A stretch of DNA of 64,000 nucleotides from Pseudomonas lactis. GTDB lineage: Bacteria; Pseudomonadota; Gammaproteobacteria; Pseudomonadales; Pseudomonadaceae. This document shows positions 42,100 through 51,484 of this stretch, one piece after another; position 1 is the first letter of the stretch, and every line of letters begins with the position of its first letter. The notes under the pieces were generated by a model that was not told the DNA's origin, did no database searches, and saw only the letters and a list, made by a program, of their open reading frames with translations. The stretch lies in contig NZ_JYLO01000009.1 of the NCBI RefSeq assembly GCF_001439845.1, positions 285,665 to 349,664 on the forward strand. The letters are read 5' to 3'. Position numbers and translations under genes: made by a program.

Positions 42100-42513
42100 A
42101 TGCGTCAAAAAGGTTTTACCTTGATCGAGTTACTGATCGTCGTGGCAATCATCGGCATTTTGGCCACCATCGGTCTGCCCATGTACACCAAGCACCAGGC
42201 CAAGGCCAAGTTCACTGCGGGGTTGGCGGAAATCAGCGCGTTAAAGGCCGGCTATGAAGACGTCATCAACCAGGGCACTGTGCCGACCCTGGCGCTCATC
42301 GGGGGCTCCAGCCCTACCGCCAACTGCACCATCGATGTGACAGGCGATGTAGCCTCGGGCGCAGGTACTATCCGTTGTGAAATCCTCGATGCGCCCGCGC
42401 CCGTGCTCGGCAAGACCATCACCCTGACCCGCAGCGCTAGCACCGGATGGAGCTGTGCCACCACGGTAGACCCGCAGTACGCAGCCAAGGGTTGCGGCGC
42501 CAACGGGGCGTGA
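42100..42513 (+). CDS. pilA: PilA, type IVa major pilin
   Basis: 137 residues from ATG 42100 (GGAG about 9 bp upstream); the frame continues upstream but would bury the leader. Leader MRQKG, then FTLIELLIVVAIIGILA with the canonical Glu5, unlike the ICE pilins. The C-terminal disulfide loop is formed by SCATTVDPQYAAKGC. Structural subunit of the host pilus; processed by PilD. Confidence 0.95.
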   Translation: MRQKGFTLIELLIVVAIIGILATIGLPMYTKHQAKAKFTAGLAEISALKAGYEDVINQGTVPTLALIGGSSPTANCTIDVTGDVASGAGTIRCEILDAPAPVLGKTITLTRSASTGWSCATTVDPQYAAKGCGANGA

Positions 42514-42577
42514 CAGTCGCCGGGCGGTGAGCGAGCAAGTTGCTGCATGCCCAATGCAGTGCTAGCTTTAGCCCACC

Positions 42578-42653
42578 GCCCGTGTAGCTCAGCCGGTAGA
42601 GCAGCGCACTCGTAACGCGAAGGTCGCAGGTTCGATTCCTGTCTCGGGCACCA
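42578..42653 (+). tRNA. tRNA-Thr(CGT)
   Basis: 76 bases from GCCCGTG to CCA; anticodon CGT at 42611-42613 in loop CTCGTAA; D-arm TAGCTCAGCCGGTAGAGC, T-arm GCAGGTTCGATTCCTGT. The acceptor stem has one U-U mismatch (position 6-67). It lies next to pilA, as in P. aeruginosa. Confidence 0.95.
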
Positions 42654-42802
42654 CAGGCACCACTGTTTCAACGGCAATGTTTTCAGATGATCCCAGAATG
42701 GTTCTGAAGGCCAGGTGAGCCGGGCATTTGCGCCCGCTCTTTTGTATCTGCGCAACCTTGAAGACCCAGATGCATTCCCATTCCTCGATCTAAGAGAACA
42801 AC

Positions 42803-43108
42803 ATGACCACGACTGAAATGACCCAGGACGCTCGGCACGAACAAGCGCTCAAGCACTACCTTGAGGACACGCCGCAGCTAAAAGAAGAGATCAAGGACCT
42901 GAGTGCCGATGATCAGCGCGACCAGATTCAGTGGGCATTCGAGGACGAGGCCGAGAGCCAGAACCTCCAGCCTTGGGAGCTGACCCTCAAGTACACCACG
43001 ACCCCTGAAGAGTTCGAAGCTGCACGGTTGGCCTTGCACAAAGAGGCGGCCGAGGTGCTGGGTGTCGAATGGGACGAGTACTGCGAGATGAATAACCTCG
43101 TAGTTTAA
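42803..43108 (+). CDS. DUF6388-type hypothetical protein
   Basis: 101 residues, acidic and helical, beginning MTTTEMTQDARHEQALKHYL. The pattern YLEDTPQLKEEIKDLS ... WELTLKYTTTPEEFEAARLALHKEAAEVLGVEWDEYC matches a small Pseudomonas family I know as DUF6388. No enzymatic motif. Faces nadC across a REPIN. Confidence 0.72.
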   Translation: MTTTEMTQDARHEQALKHYLEDTPQLKEEIKDLSADDQRDQIQWAFEDEAESQNLQPWELTLKYTTTPEEFEAARLALHKEAAEVLGVEWDEYCEMNNLVV

Positions 43109-43117
43109 AAGCAGCCT

Positions 43118-43216
43118 GTAGGAGCGAGCTTGCTCGCGAAAAACGCTAGCGATAACCCGTACCTCTGGAGGGCACGCGGTGGTCTTGAGTTTTTCGCGAG
43201 CAAGCTCGCTCCTACA
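43118..43216. repeat. REPIN between convergent genes
   Basis: TGTAGGAGCGAGCTTGCTCG at the left and its exact inverse at the right end, about 45 bp apart. Same subtype as the repeat at 47933-48032. It separates the 3' ends of the DUF6388 gene and nadC and may also act as a bidirectional terminator. Confidence 0.92.
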
Positions 43217-43229
43217 ATTACGGCATCTT

Positions 43230-44078
43230 TCAGATACTGAGGCGCATCGACAGGTCCACCGCCTTCACATCCTTGGTCATCGCGCCGATGGAGATGTAGT
43301 CCACGCCGGTTTCAGCGATAGGCAGCAAGGTGGTTTCATTGATCCCGCCGCTGGCTTCCAGCTTGGCTTTGCCGGCGTTCAGGCGCACGGCTTCGCGCAT
43401 GTCTTCCAGGCTCAGTTCATCCAGCATGATGATGTCGGCACCCGCCGCCAGGGCTTCGCGCAACTCTTCCAGGCTTTCCACTTCGATTTCCACCGGCTTG
43501 CCCGGGGCGATCTTGTGGGCGGCCGTAATCGCTTGGGCAATACCACCGCAGGCGGCGATGTGGTTTTCCTTGATCAGGAACGCGTCATACAGCCCGATAC
43601 GGTGGTTGTGGCAACCGCCGCAGGTCACCGCGTACTTCTGCGCCAAACGCAGACCTGGGAGTGTCTTGCGGGTGTCCAGCAGTTTGACCTGGGTGCTCGC
43701 GACAAAGTCCGCCAGGAACTGCGCTCGGGTGGCTACACCTGACAGCATCTGCAAAAAATTCAGCGCACTGCGTTCACCCGTGAGCAGCGAGCGTGCCGGG
43801 CCTTCAAGGTGGAACAGCGCCTGGTTGGGGCTGACACGTTCACCGTCAGCTACCTGCCAATGCACGGCGACCCGTGGGTCCAGTTGACGAAACACTGCAT
43901 CCACCCAGGCCGTACCGGCAATCACGGCCGCTTCACGGGTAATGATCGTGGCCTTGGCCAGCCGTTCGGCCGGGATCAACTGCGCGGTGATGTCACCACT
44001 GCCGATGTCTTCCAGCAGTGCGCGGCGCACGTTGGCTTCGATTTCGGCGGTGAGGTCGGCAAGACGGAGGTTCGGCAT
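43230..44078 (-). CDS. nadC: Quinolinate phosphoribosyltransferase
   Basis: 282 residues from ATG 44078 (GGAG 6 bp upstream). Family segments EDIGSGDITAQLIP, LNFLQMLSGVATRAQ, LLDTRKTLPGLRLAQKYAV and VEVESLEELREAL-like EIEVESLEELREALAAGAD are complete. It makes nicotinate mononucleotide from quinolinate and PRPP in NAD synthesis. Confidence 0.96.
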   Translation of the reverse strand: MPNLRLADLTAEIEANVRRALLEDIGSGDITAQLIPAERLAKATIITREAAVIAGTAWVDAVFRQLDPRVAVHWQVADGERVSPNQALFHLEGPARSLLTGERSALNFLQMLSGVATRAQFLADFVASTQVKLLDTRKTLPGLRLAQKYAVTCGGCHNHRIGLYDAFLIKENHIAACGGIAQAITAAHKIAPGKPVEIEVESLEELREALAAGADIIMLDELSLEDMREAVRLNAGKAKLEASGGINETTLLPIAETGVDYISIGAMTKDVKAVDLSMRLSI

Positions 44079-44324
44079 AACAGGCTCCACAAACAAAGTG
44101 CCTCGATTATAGGGCCAGCGTGCGTTCTAACCCAGGCTCGCCACTCATTTACCGCACAAAGTCAGAGTGTGCTGGCGCAACTGCCCTTGTTTGCAAGATA
44201 ATCTCGCGCCTTGCAATTGGCGTCATAGCTTTGACGTCTTGGTGGTAACCGGGATATTTGCAGTGCCTGCCGGGCCTGCTCCCGGTCTGTCCACCTCTCA
44301 AAACCGCCGTTTCAGGAGGCCAGG

Positions 44325-46472
44325 ATGCACAATGACGGGAAGGTGGTGCCTATCAACAGGGCACAGGCCACGCCATCGCCGCTCGCGCGCCTGCCGGTGG
44401 TGTTGCTGCAGGTGCGTGACAAGGCTGCGCAACAGCTGCAACAGGGTTTGCAGGAACTGTTCGATAACGCCGACGACACCCTGTTTGAAATGGCCGAAAA
44501 GGCCCGTAGCACCGTCGACCATCATATTTTTTTCGAGGCCATGCGCGACCTGCGCCTCAAGCGCAAGAACTTCGAACGCGTGTTCATGGAGCAGTTGTTC
44601 GTGGCGTTCGCCAACCTGGGCCAGGCCCGGTGCAGCGGGGCACACCTGGTGCCGCTGGTGTCTTATGAGGCGGTACCCGGCACCAGCGCCGATGACGTGG
44701 AAAAAGCTGTGGCCCTGGAGGCGATGCTCGGTCGGGTGCGCCACCGTGATGGCTTGGCGCTGGGGCAATTGAACGCGCGCTTGAGTGAACTGTTCGGCAG
44801 GCGCCTGGATGATCCGGAAAACCCCTTGGCCCCGACGCGGCTGTGCGAGTTTTTCTTGCAGGCAGGGCGCAGCCTGGGGGTGGAGATCCGCGTCAAGCTG
44901 GTCATGCTCAAGCTGTTTGAGAAGTACGTGCTCAGTGACGCCGACCTGTTGTATGGCGAGGCCAACCAATTACTCATCGCCACTGGCGTATTGCCGGAAC
45001 TCAAGGCGCTCCCGTCCCGCCGAGCCGGCGGGCGTGCGGCCCGGGAGCATCAGGATTGCACTGGCCAAGCGATGGCCGACCCGCCGCTGGATAAAAGCGG
45101 CCAGCAAGCGTTCAGCGCCTTGCAGACGTTGCTGGTAGCCGTGCGTGGCAGCGTGGCCCCCACCCTTGAAGCCAGCGCCGAGCCGCAACCCATTGCCACC
45201 CGCGATCTGCTGCGGCTGCTGTCGCATTTGCAGCAATATGTACCGGAGCCGGAGTGCGAGGACGATTTCGACCTGCGCAGCCAGCTTGAACAGTTGCTCA
45301 CCCGGGTCAGTGTCAAAAGTGGCAAGTCGCGGGTGTTGGAAGAAGCAGACGAAGATGTGATCAATCTGGTGGCCATGCTGTTCGAGTTCATGCTCGATGA
45401 CCGCAGTGTGCCGGACGCTTTCAAGGGGCTGATCGCCCGCTTGCAGATCCCGCTGCTGAAAGTGGCGGTGCTGGACAAGAGCCTGCTCAGTTGCACGCAG
45501 CATCCGGCGCGGCGCTTGCTCAATGACATCGCGAGCGCCGTCATCGGCTGGAGCCCGCCCCATGACCAGCCACGGGACAATCTCTATCTGTGTATCGAGC
45601 AACTCGTACAGCGGTTGCTGAATGAGTACGTCGAAGACCCGGCGATTTTCTCCCAGTTGCTCACCACGTTCAGCACATCTACAGCCCAAGAGCGCACGCG
45701 CAGTGAACGCCTTGAGCGCCATACCCGTGACGCCGAGCAAGAGCGCCTGCATATCGAGGTGGCGCGTCAACGTGTGGCGCAGGTGCTCAATCGGCGGCTC
45801 GTGGGCAAAACCCTGCCGGCATCGGTTCTGCAATTTGTGCAGCAAGCCTGGAGCCAGGTGCTGTTAGTGGCCGTGCTCAAGCACGGTGAACAATCGCTGC
45901 AATGGCAGGCGGCGCTGCGTACCCTGGATGAATTGGTCTGGAGCGTGGGCCTGCGTGAAGACACCGAAGCAGGTCGGCGTTTGCTTGAGCAACTACCCGG
46001 GCTGCTCAAGGCATTGCGTGACGGGTTGGCCGGTGCGGCGTTCGATCCTTTCAGCACCCGCGAGTTTTTCCTGCGGTTGCAGGCCATGCATGTTCAGCCG
46101 CTCGACGGCGAGGTGCTGGTTGAAGTGCGTAAGCCTTTTATCCTTGGCTCTGGGCCGCCGACTGCCGACGAACCACTGCCCCCTGACGACCCCGACCGGC
46201 TCAAGGCACAGCAGTTGCGAGTCGGTGCCTGGGTAGCGTTGCAGCAACATGAAGCCGGTACCCTGCGTTGCAAGTTGACCGCAATCATGCCGCCCGACGA
46301 TACCTATATTTTTGTCAGTCGAGGGGGCCTCAAGGTCCTGGAGAAAAGCGCGGGGCAGTTAGCCCTGGCGTTCAAGCAGGGCGTCCTGCACGCCTTGGAT
46401 GATGGCCCGCTGTTCGAGCGTGCGCTGGCAGCCGTGGTGGGCAACCTGCGGCAACTCAATCGCGGCAAGTGA
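44325..46472 (+). CDS. DUF1631 family protein
   Basis: 715 residues; AGGAGG lies 8 bp before ATG 44325. Long helical protein without enzymatic motifs; the C-terminal 120 residues hold a PilZ-like beta region (LRVGAWVALQQHEAGTLRCKLTAIMPPDDTYIFVSRGG). DUF1631 proteins in pseudomonads are linked to cyclic-di-GMP or thymidine-phosphorylase mis-annotations, but their role is not settled. Conserved upstream of ampDE. Confidence 0.85.
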   Translation: MHNDGKVVPINRAQATPSPLARLPVVLLQVRDKAAQQLQQGLQELFDNADDTLFEMAEKARSTVDHHIFFEAMRDLRLKRKNFERVFMEQLFVAFANLGQARCSGAHLVPLVSYEAVPGTSADDVEKAVALEAMLGRVRHRDGLALGQLNARLSELFGRRLDDPENPLAPTRLCEFFLQAGRSLGVEIRVKLVMLKLFEKYVLSDADLLYGEANQLLIATGVLPELKALPSRRAGGRAAREHQDCTGQAMADPPLDKSGQQAFSALQTLLVAVRGSVAPTLEASAEPQPIATRDLLRLLSHLQQYVPEPECEDDFDLRSQLEQLLTRVSVKSGKSRVLEEADEDVINLVAMLFEFMLDDRSVPDAFKGLIARLQIPLLKVAVLDKSLLSCTQHPARRLLNDIASAVIGWSPPHDQPRDNLYLCIEQLVQRLLNEYVEDPAIFSQLLTTFSTSTAQERTRSERLERHTRDAEQERLHIEVARQRVAQVLNRRLVGKTLPASVLQFVQQAWSQVLLVAVLKHGEQSLQWQAALRTLDELVWSVGLREDTEAGRRLLEQLPGLLKALRDGLAGAAFDPFSTREFFLRLQAMHVQPLDGEVLVEVRKPFILGSGPPTADEPLPPDDPDRLKAQQLRVGAWVALQQHEAGTLRCKLTAIMPPDDTYIFVSRGGLKVLEKSAGQLALAFKQGVLHALDDGPLFERALAAVVGNLRQLNRGK

Positions 46473-46533
46473 TCGCAACCGCAGGGTGGAACGCGGCATA
46501 CTGGTCACACCTCGTCTCACTCAAGGAGCCTGT

Positions 46534-47097
46534 ATGCAGTTGGACCCCGCCAGCGGTTGGTGCCAGGGCATTCGTCATTGCCCTTCGCCCAACTTCAACG
46601 AGCGCCCTGAAGGCGAAATCTCGCTGTTGGTGGTGCACAACATCAGTTTGCCTCCGGCGCAGTTCAAGACCGGCAAGGTGCAGGAGTTTTTCCAGAACCG
46701 CCTGGATATCTCAGAGCATCCCTACTTTGAAGGGATAGCCAGCCTACGAGTGTCTGCGCATTTTCTGATTGAACGTGACGGCACTGTGACGCAATTTGTT
46801 TCGTGCCGCGACCGGGCGTGGCATGCCGGTGTTTCCGTTTTTGACGGGCGCGAGGTGTGCAACGATTTTTCCCTGGGGGTCGAGCTCGAAGGTACGGACG
46901 ACCTGCCGTTCACCGATGCCCAGTATGCGGCGCTGATCGATCTGACCCGCCAGTTGCTCAAGGCTTACCCAAAGATCACCCACCAACGTATTTGTGGTCA
47001 CAGCGACATCGCTCCGGGGCGCAAGACTGACCCGGGCCCCGCTTTTGATTGGACGCGCTTTCGCAGCGCCCTGCAGGATGGAGGACACGAACGATGA
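46534..47097 (+). CDS. ampD: AmpD, 1,6-anhydro-N-acetylmuramyl-L-alanine amidase
   Basis: 187 residues from ATG 46534, with AAGGAG 7 bp upstream. Zinc ligands are seen in LLVVHNIS (His35) and in ICGHSDIAPGRKTDPGPAFDW (His and Asp), with the catalytic Lys in the latter. It cleaves the anhydro-muropeptides that induce AmpC beta-lactamase in the cytoplasm; loss of function leads to AmpC overproduction. Intact here. Confidence 0.96.
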   Translation: MQLDPASGWCQGIRHCPSPNFNERPEGEISLLVVHNISLPPAQFKTGKVQEFFQNRLDISEHPYFEGIASLRVSAHFLIERDGTVTQFVSCRDRAWHAGVSVFDGREVCNDFSLGVELEGTDDLPFTDAQYAALIDLTRQLLKAYPKITHQRICGHSDIAPGRKTDPGPAFDWTRFRSALQDGGHER

Positions 47098-47930
47098 GTT
47101 TCCTGGTGTTGGTGCTGGCGGTATGGATCGAGAAGTTCTCGGCCTTGCGCCTGCGGTTGCAGCGTGACGGCGGATGGCTGCGTGAGCTGGCCAAGCTGGA
47201 ATCGAGCCCGCGCATGGGCAAGCGGCCCTGGCTGATCCTGCTGGTGTTGGTGCTGTTGCCGGTGGCATTGCTGGCCTTGCTGTTGCTGGTCCTGGAGCCG
47301 GTGGCCTATGGCCTGTTGGCATTGCCGGTGCATTTGCTGGTGGTGATCTATAGCCTGGGCCGTGGCGACCTATTGGCAGGGCTGGGGCCGTTTCGCGATG
47401 CCTGGCGGCGCGGTGACCTGCAAGCGGCCGAGCATGTGGCCGAACGCGACCTCAAGCTTGGCGCCGACAGTGGCGAGCAACTGCTGGAGCGCGTCCAGGG
47501 CTACCTGCTGTGGCAGGCGTACCAAAGCTTTTTTGCGGTGATTTTCTGGTATTTCCTGCTGGGCCCGGTGGCCGCCCTGGCGTACCGCCTGTTGGCGCTG
47601 GCCAGCGAACACAGCCAGAACCCCCTGGTGGCCGAGCGCGCCACGCAATTGCGTCACGCGTTTGACTGGTTGCCGGTACGCCTGCTGGCGGCCAGCTTTG
47701 CCTTGGTGGGCAATTTCGTCGGGGTCAGCCGGGTGATGCTCCACGAATTGCTGAGTTGGGACATCAGCGCGGCACAGCTGGTGGAAAAAGTCGGCCTGGC
47801 CGCTGCGGAAATCCCGCCGCCAGTGGTGGGGGCCGATGGCATCAACAGCCTGGATCGCCTGTGGGAACTGCTGCTGCGCGCGGCGGTGCTGTGGTATGCC
47901 GGGTTTGCCATCTGGACGGTACTCCCCTGA
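47094..47930 (+). CDS. ampE: AmpE family membrane protein
   Basis: 278 residues from ATG 47094, overlapping the ampD stop (ATGA). Four membrane helices; begins MSFLVLVLAVWIEKFSALRLRLQRDG. The cytoplasmic loops carry the LPVHLLVVIYSLGRGD segment of AmpE/CobD-like proteins. Coupled with ampD; proposed sensor role is not proven. Confidence 0.92.
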   Translation: MSFLVLVLAVWIEKFSALRLRLQRDGGWLRELAKLESSPRMGKRPWLILLVLVLLPVALLALLLLVLEPVAYGLLALPVHLLVVIYSLGRGDLLAGLGPFRDAWRRGDLQAAEHVAERDLKLGADSGEQLLERVQGYLLWQAYQSFFAVIFWYFLLGPVAALAYRLLALASEHSQNPLVAERATQLRHAFDWLPVRLLAASFALVGNFVGVSRVMLHELLSWDISAAQLVEKVGLAAAEIPPPVVGADGINSLDRLWELLLRAAVLWYAGFAIWTVLP

Positions 47931-47932
47931 TT

Positions 47933-48032
47933 TGTAGGAGCGAGCTTGCTCGCGAAAAACCTCAACGATAACGCGTGCTTCCTGAATAAACGCGGCGTCG
48001 TTAAGTTTTTCGCGAGCAAGCTCGCTCCTACA
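47933..48032. repeat. REPIN after ampE
   Basis: TGTAGGAGCGAGCTTGCTCG ... CGAGCAAGCTCGCTCCTACA, with TTTTTCGCG flanks; the same REP subtype as at 43118-43216. Confidence 0.92.
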
Positions 48033-48174
48033 TGGCGTTAGGGCCTCCAGACACGCCGTTAACCTTACGTTACAAAACTCCCTTTCGAATTGAGCTATAC
48101 AGATAGAGCGCCAAATAGTGGCTATCTGCCGCCGCCCTGCGCCTCAATAAAAATAAAAGAAGGGGAGGTCACCT

Positions 48175-50205
48175 GTGAAGAGCTTGCTCTATCCCGCCGT
48201 CGCGCTGATGAACCGCCTGAGCTTCGGCATGAAGTTCAGCCTGATCAGTGTGCTGTTTCTGCTGCCGATGCTGGCGACCAACTATTACCTGGTGCGCGAC
48301 TCGTGGCGTGAATACCAGGGCACCCGGGTCGAACTGCAAAGCCTCGACCTGCTCGGCAGCAGCCTGGCGTTGCGTCGCGAGCTGGAAACCCTCAACAACC
48401 AGGTACAGATCAACGCCACCCTCGGCCAGTCTGGCAAAGCGGCAGACCTGGAGACCCGGATCAGCGCCTTGCAAACCAGTGTAGTGGAGCGCTTGCAGGG
48501 CTTGCGCGCCATTGCGACCCAGCCCGAGCAAGTTGCCGTCTTCGACAGTAAACGCGACGAACTGATCGCTGCGTTCAAGGCCCAGCAGCAGGAAACCTCG
48601 CTGCTCAACAAGGCGGCGTTGATCGGCAAGTTACTCAACCAGGCCCAGATGTTCAGCCAGATCATCGCCAGCCAAGCCGGCTTGAGCCGTGATCCGCAAA
48701 GTGATCTGCGCCAGCTCAGCGACCTGGTCACCACCATCACTCCTCAAGTCACCCAGGCCTTGGGTGAAGGCCGTGCCATGGGCGCTTACTCCCTGGGGCA
48801 GGGCTTTATCAATTCGTCCTCCAGCACCCGTTTTGACGAACTGCTGCAGCAGTTGGAAAAACTCCACGGCGAATATGGCCTGAAGCTGCAGGACGCGTTG
48901 GGCACCAGCCAGGCCGCGCACGCCGCCCTCGACGTCTCGGCGCAAGCCAGCCAGGCGAGCCTTAAGCAAGGCAGTGAGTTTTTCGAAGAGCAGGTGGTGA
49001 TGGCCGAGACCCTCGACGCGCCTTGGCAGGGCTTTTATGACGGCGTCAGCCAACTGATGGCCAAGACCTATCAATTGGATGACGCCACCCTGGCGTTCCT
49101 CGGGCAGCAGTTGCAGCAGCGCCTGGCGCAGAACCGTTTGCACATGGTGTTGCTGGTCACGGCCCTGGCGGCGGTGTTTGCGCTGATTTTTTATCTCTAT
49201 GCCGGTTTCTTTGTCTCCACCCGCACCACCTTGCGCCGCCTGGGGGCGATGATGGACAAAGTAGCGGCGGGCGATATGACGGTCACCTTCGTTGCCCAGA
49301 GCCGTGACGAACTGGGCGACCTGGGCCAGGTGTTCAATGGCACTGTGGCCAAGATTCACGACCTGATCGAGCGTGTTGGGCATACGGTCAGCCAGGTGGA
49401 GTTGCAGGCCGGCCAGGTGCAGGCGGTGTCGGCGCAGAGTAACCAGGCGGTGTCCGGCCAGCGCAGCCAGATCGAGCAAGTGGCGACGGCGATGAACCAG
49501 ATGTCCGCCACCGCCCAGGAGGTGGCGCGCAGCGCCGCGGCGGCGGTCAGCAGTGCCCAAAGTGTCAACGATGAAACCGTCAGCGGGCGTGCGCTGGTGC
49601 AATCCCAGCAAGGCGGTATTGCGCGCCTGGCGGCGGAGATCGACGAATCGGTGCGGGTGATCAACCAACTGGCGACCGACAGCCAGTCCATCAGCAGCGT
49701 CCTGGAGGTGATCAAGAGCATCGCCGAGCAGACCAACCTGCTGGCGCTAAACGCGGCCATCGAAGCGGCGCGCGCTGGTGACCAAGGGCGCGGGTTTGCG
49801 GTGGTGGCCGACGAGGTACGCACTCTGGCCCGGCGTACACAGCACTCCACCGAGGAAATCGAGCAGATGATCATCCGCTTGCACAGCGGTGTCGGTGCGG
49901 CGGTGAAGGCCATGGGCAGCAGCCATGAAATGGCGAATGGCACGGTAGGGCAGTCGGAAAAAGTCCAACAAGCCCTGGAAAATATCCTGGGGGCGGTTGG
50001 GATGATCGTCGATCAGAACCAGCAGATCGCCGCCGCCGTGGAGCAGCAAACGGCAGTCGCCCACGACATCGACCAGAACATCGTCGAAATCAACCGCGCC
50101 GGCGAGCATGCGGCGCAAGGTGCGCAGCACACGGAGGCGGCCAGTCGGCAACTGGCAACCCAGGTGGTTGAGTTGAAGCAATTGATTGGCGCGTTTCGGG
50201 TGTAG
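48175..50205 (+). CDS. Methyl-accepting chemotaxis protein
   Basis: 676 residues from GTG 48175, preceded by GGGGAGG. First membrane helix near residues 18-38, a large helical periplasmic sensor (about 39-318), second helix near 322-342, HAMP (TTLRRLGAMMDKVAAGDMTV) and a signalling hairpin with IAEQTNLLALNAAIEAARAG and GRGFAVVADEVRTLARRT. Orthologue position of PA4520. Ligand unknown; the periplasmic part is a long helical bundle rather than a dCache. Confidence 0.95.
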   Translation: MKSLLYPAVALMNRLSFGMKFSLISVLFLLPMLATNYYLVRDSWREYQGTRVELQSLDLLGSSLALRRELETLNNQVQINATLGQSGKAADLETRISALQTSVVERLQGLRAIATQPEQVAVFDSKRDELIAAFKAQQQETSLLNKAALIGKLLNQAQMFSQIIASQAGLSRDPQSDLRQLSDLVTTITPQVTQALGEGRAMGAYSLGQGFINSSSSTRFDELLQQLEKLHGEYGLKLQDALGTSQAAHAALDVSAQASQASLKQGSEFFEEQVVMAETLDAPWQGFYDGVSQLMAKTYQLDDATLAFLGQQLQQRLAQNRLHMVLLVTALAAVFALIFYLYAGFFVSTRTTLRRLGAMMDKVAAGDMTVTFVAQSRDELGDLGQVFNGTVAKIHDLIERVGHTVSQVELQAGQVQAVSAQSNQAVSGQRSQIEQVATAMNQMSATAQEVARSAAAAVSSAQSVNDETVSGRALVQSQQGGIARLAAEIDESVRVINQLATDSQSISSVLEVIKSIAEQTNLLALNAAIEAARAGDQGRGFAVVADEVRTLARRTQHSTEEIEQMIIRLHSGVGAAVKAMGSSHEMANGTVGQSEKVQQALENILGAVGMIVDQNQQIAAAVEQQTAVAHDIDQNIVEINRAGEHAAQGAQHTEAASRQLATQVVELKQLIGAFRV

Positions 50206-50330
50206 GGAGGTTCTGAAGGACTGAGCGGTGGGCCGTGTGGCTTATGTCCTGATTTACCGATGCGTGTTTTATCGGGGCGTGAATAGGTGAAAATTTATTT
50301 CATCCGTCACGGTCACGAGGGGACAAAACG

Positions 50331-50759
50331 ATGGCCGCCGCAATCGGTATCAAAGGGCATTGCGCCCAATGCAACATGACGTTTGAGCTCAAGCCCTGGC
50401 AACTGAACGCCATTGCCATTGATGTACCGTTTGACTGTACGTATTGCCACTGCGGGTTGCACTTGGGGTGCGTCAAGCAGTTGCGCCAGTTCAGGGCCCT
50501 GGACCACTGGGCGCTGGTGCGGCCGAGCATGATCATGCTGACGTGCGCAACCTTGCTGATGGCCCTTGTCGCTGAATGGTTGGGGCTGCTCAGTGTGATC
50601 GGGCAACTGAACATTTCGCTGGTCGCCGTGCTGATCCATTTGCTGGTGGTGCGCTATGCCCGCCATCGACAGAGAATGACCTTGAAGTTGCAGGTGATCA
50701 GTCCGCTACCAGTTGAACAGCTCGCACGCATTGCGTGTGCTCGCCTCAGCCAGCAATAA
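50331..50759 (+). CDS. Zinc-ribbon membrane protein, unknown
   Basis: 142 residues; GAGGGGAC upstream of ATG 50331. CAQC near residue 11 and CTYCHC near residue 36 suggest a zinc ribbon; two membrane helices follow (residues 66-85 and 91-110). The last 54 bp overlap the 3' end of tatD on the other strand. Function unknown. Confidence 0.65.
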   Translation: MAAAIGIKGHCAQCNMTFELKPWQLNAIAIDVPFDCTYCHCGLHLGCVKQLRQFRALDHWALVRPSMIMLTCATLLMALVAEWLGLLSVIGQLNISLVAVLIHLLVVRYARHRQRMTLKLQVISPLPVEQLARIACARLSQQ

Positions 50760-51482
50760 AGGGCTGATACCCATGCGCTCGGCCAGGGCGGTGCAGATGT
50801 CTGGCAGGTGCTGCGGGCTATTGCGCTGGTTGGGGTACATGGCCGGGGCCATATCCGGCGCATCGGTTTCCAGCACCACGGCGTCGAGAGGCAACTGGGC
50901 CAGTACCCGGTGCATGCGCAGCGCCTGGGGCCAGGTGGCCGCGCCGCCCAGGCCCAGTTTGAACCCGAGCTTGATGTACTCGCGGGCCTCTTCAGCGCTG
51001 CCAGCGAACGCGTGGATGATGCCGCCTCTGGGCACGCGGATGCGCTTGAGGGTGGCAATCACGGCGGCGTGGCTGCGGCGAACGTGGAGCAAGGCCGGCA
51101 GTTGGAAATCCACCGCAAGTTTCAGTTGGGCTTCAAATAACTGTTGCTGGCGCTGGTGGTCCAACTGTTCGAGAAAGTAATCCAGGCCAATTTCGCCCAC
51201 GGCGCACAGTTGCCGGTGGCCATGCAGGCGCGTCAACCAGTCGCCGAGCTCCAGCAGGTCGGCGGGGCGATGCTCATCGAGATACACCGGGTGCAAGCCG
51301 AAGGCGGCGAACAGGCCTTCGTCCTGTTGCACCAAGTCCCATAGCCGCTGCCAATTTTTCTGGTAAACCCCCAGCACCACCAGGCGCCGCACGCCAAGTT
51401 CACGACTGTGGGCGAGGACGTGCGAGCGATCGGGGTCGAAGTCCTCGAAGTCCAGGTGCGTGTGGGTGTCGATCAGCTCCAC
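50706..51482 (-). CDS. tatD: TatD family metal-dependent hydrolase
   Basis: 258 residues from GTG 51482 (GAGG 7 bp upstream). DTHTHLDFEDFD is the metal-binding N-terminus; other ligands are in VGEIGLDYF, LHVRRSH and LETDAPDM. TatD enzymes are DNases or deacylases with a TIM-barrel fold. Lies 2 bp after the fruR stop, so it is likely read from the fruR promoter. Confidence 0.92.
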   Translation of the reverse strand: MELIDTHTHLDFEDFDPDRSHVLAHSRELGVRRLVVLGVYQKNWQRLWDLVQQDEGLFAAFGLHPVYLDEHRPADLLELGDWLTRLHGHRQLCAVGEIGLDYFLEQLDHQRQQQLFEAQLKLAVDFQLPALLHVRRSHAAVIATLKRIRVPRGGIIHAFAGSAEEAREYIKLGFKLGLGGAATWPQALRMHRVLAQLPLDAVVLETDAPDMAPAMYPNQRNSPQHLPDICTALAERMGISPLLLAEASTRNACELFNW

Positions 51483-51484
51483 GC

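Noticed and set aside
42252..42755. Minus-strand 167-residue frame over the end of pilA and the tRNA-Thr
   Set aside because: It runs through a tRNA gene and antisense to pilA.
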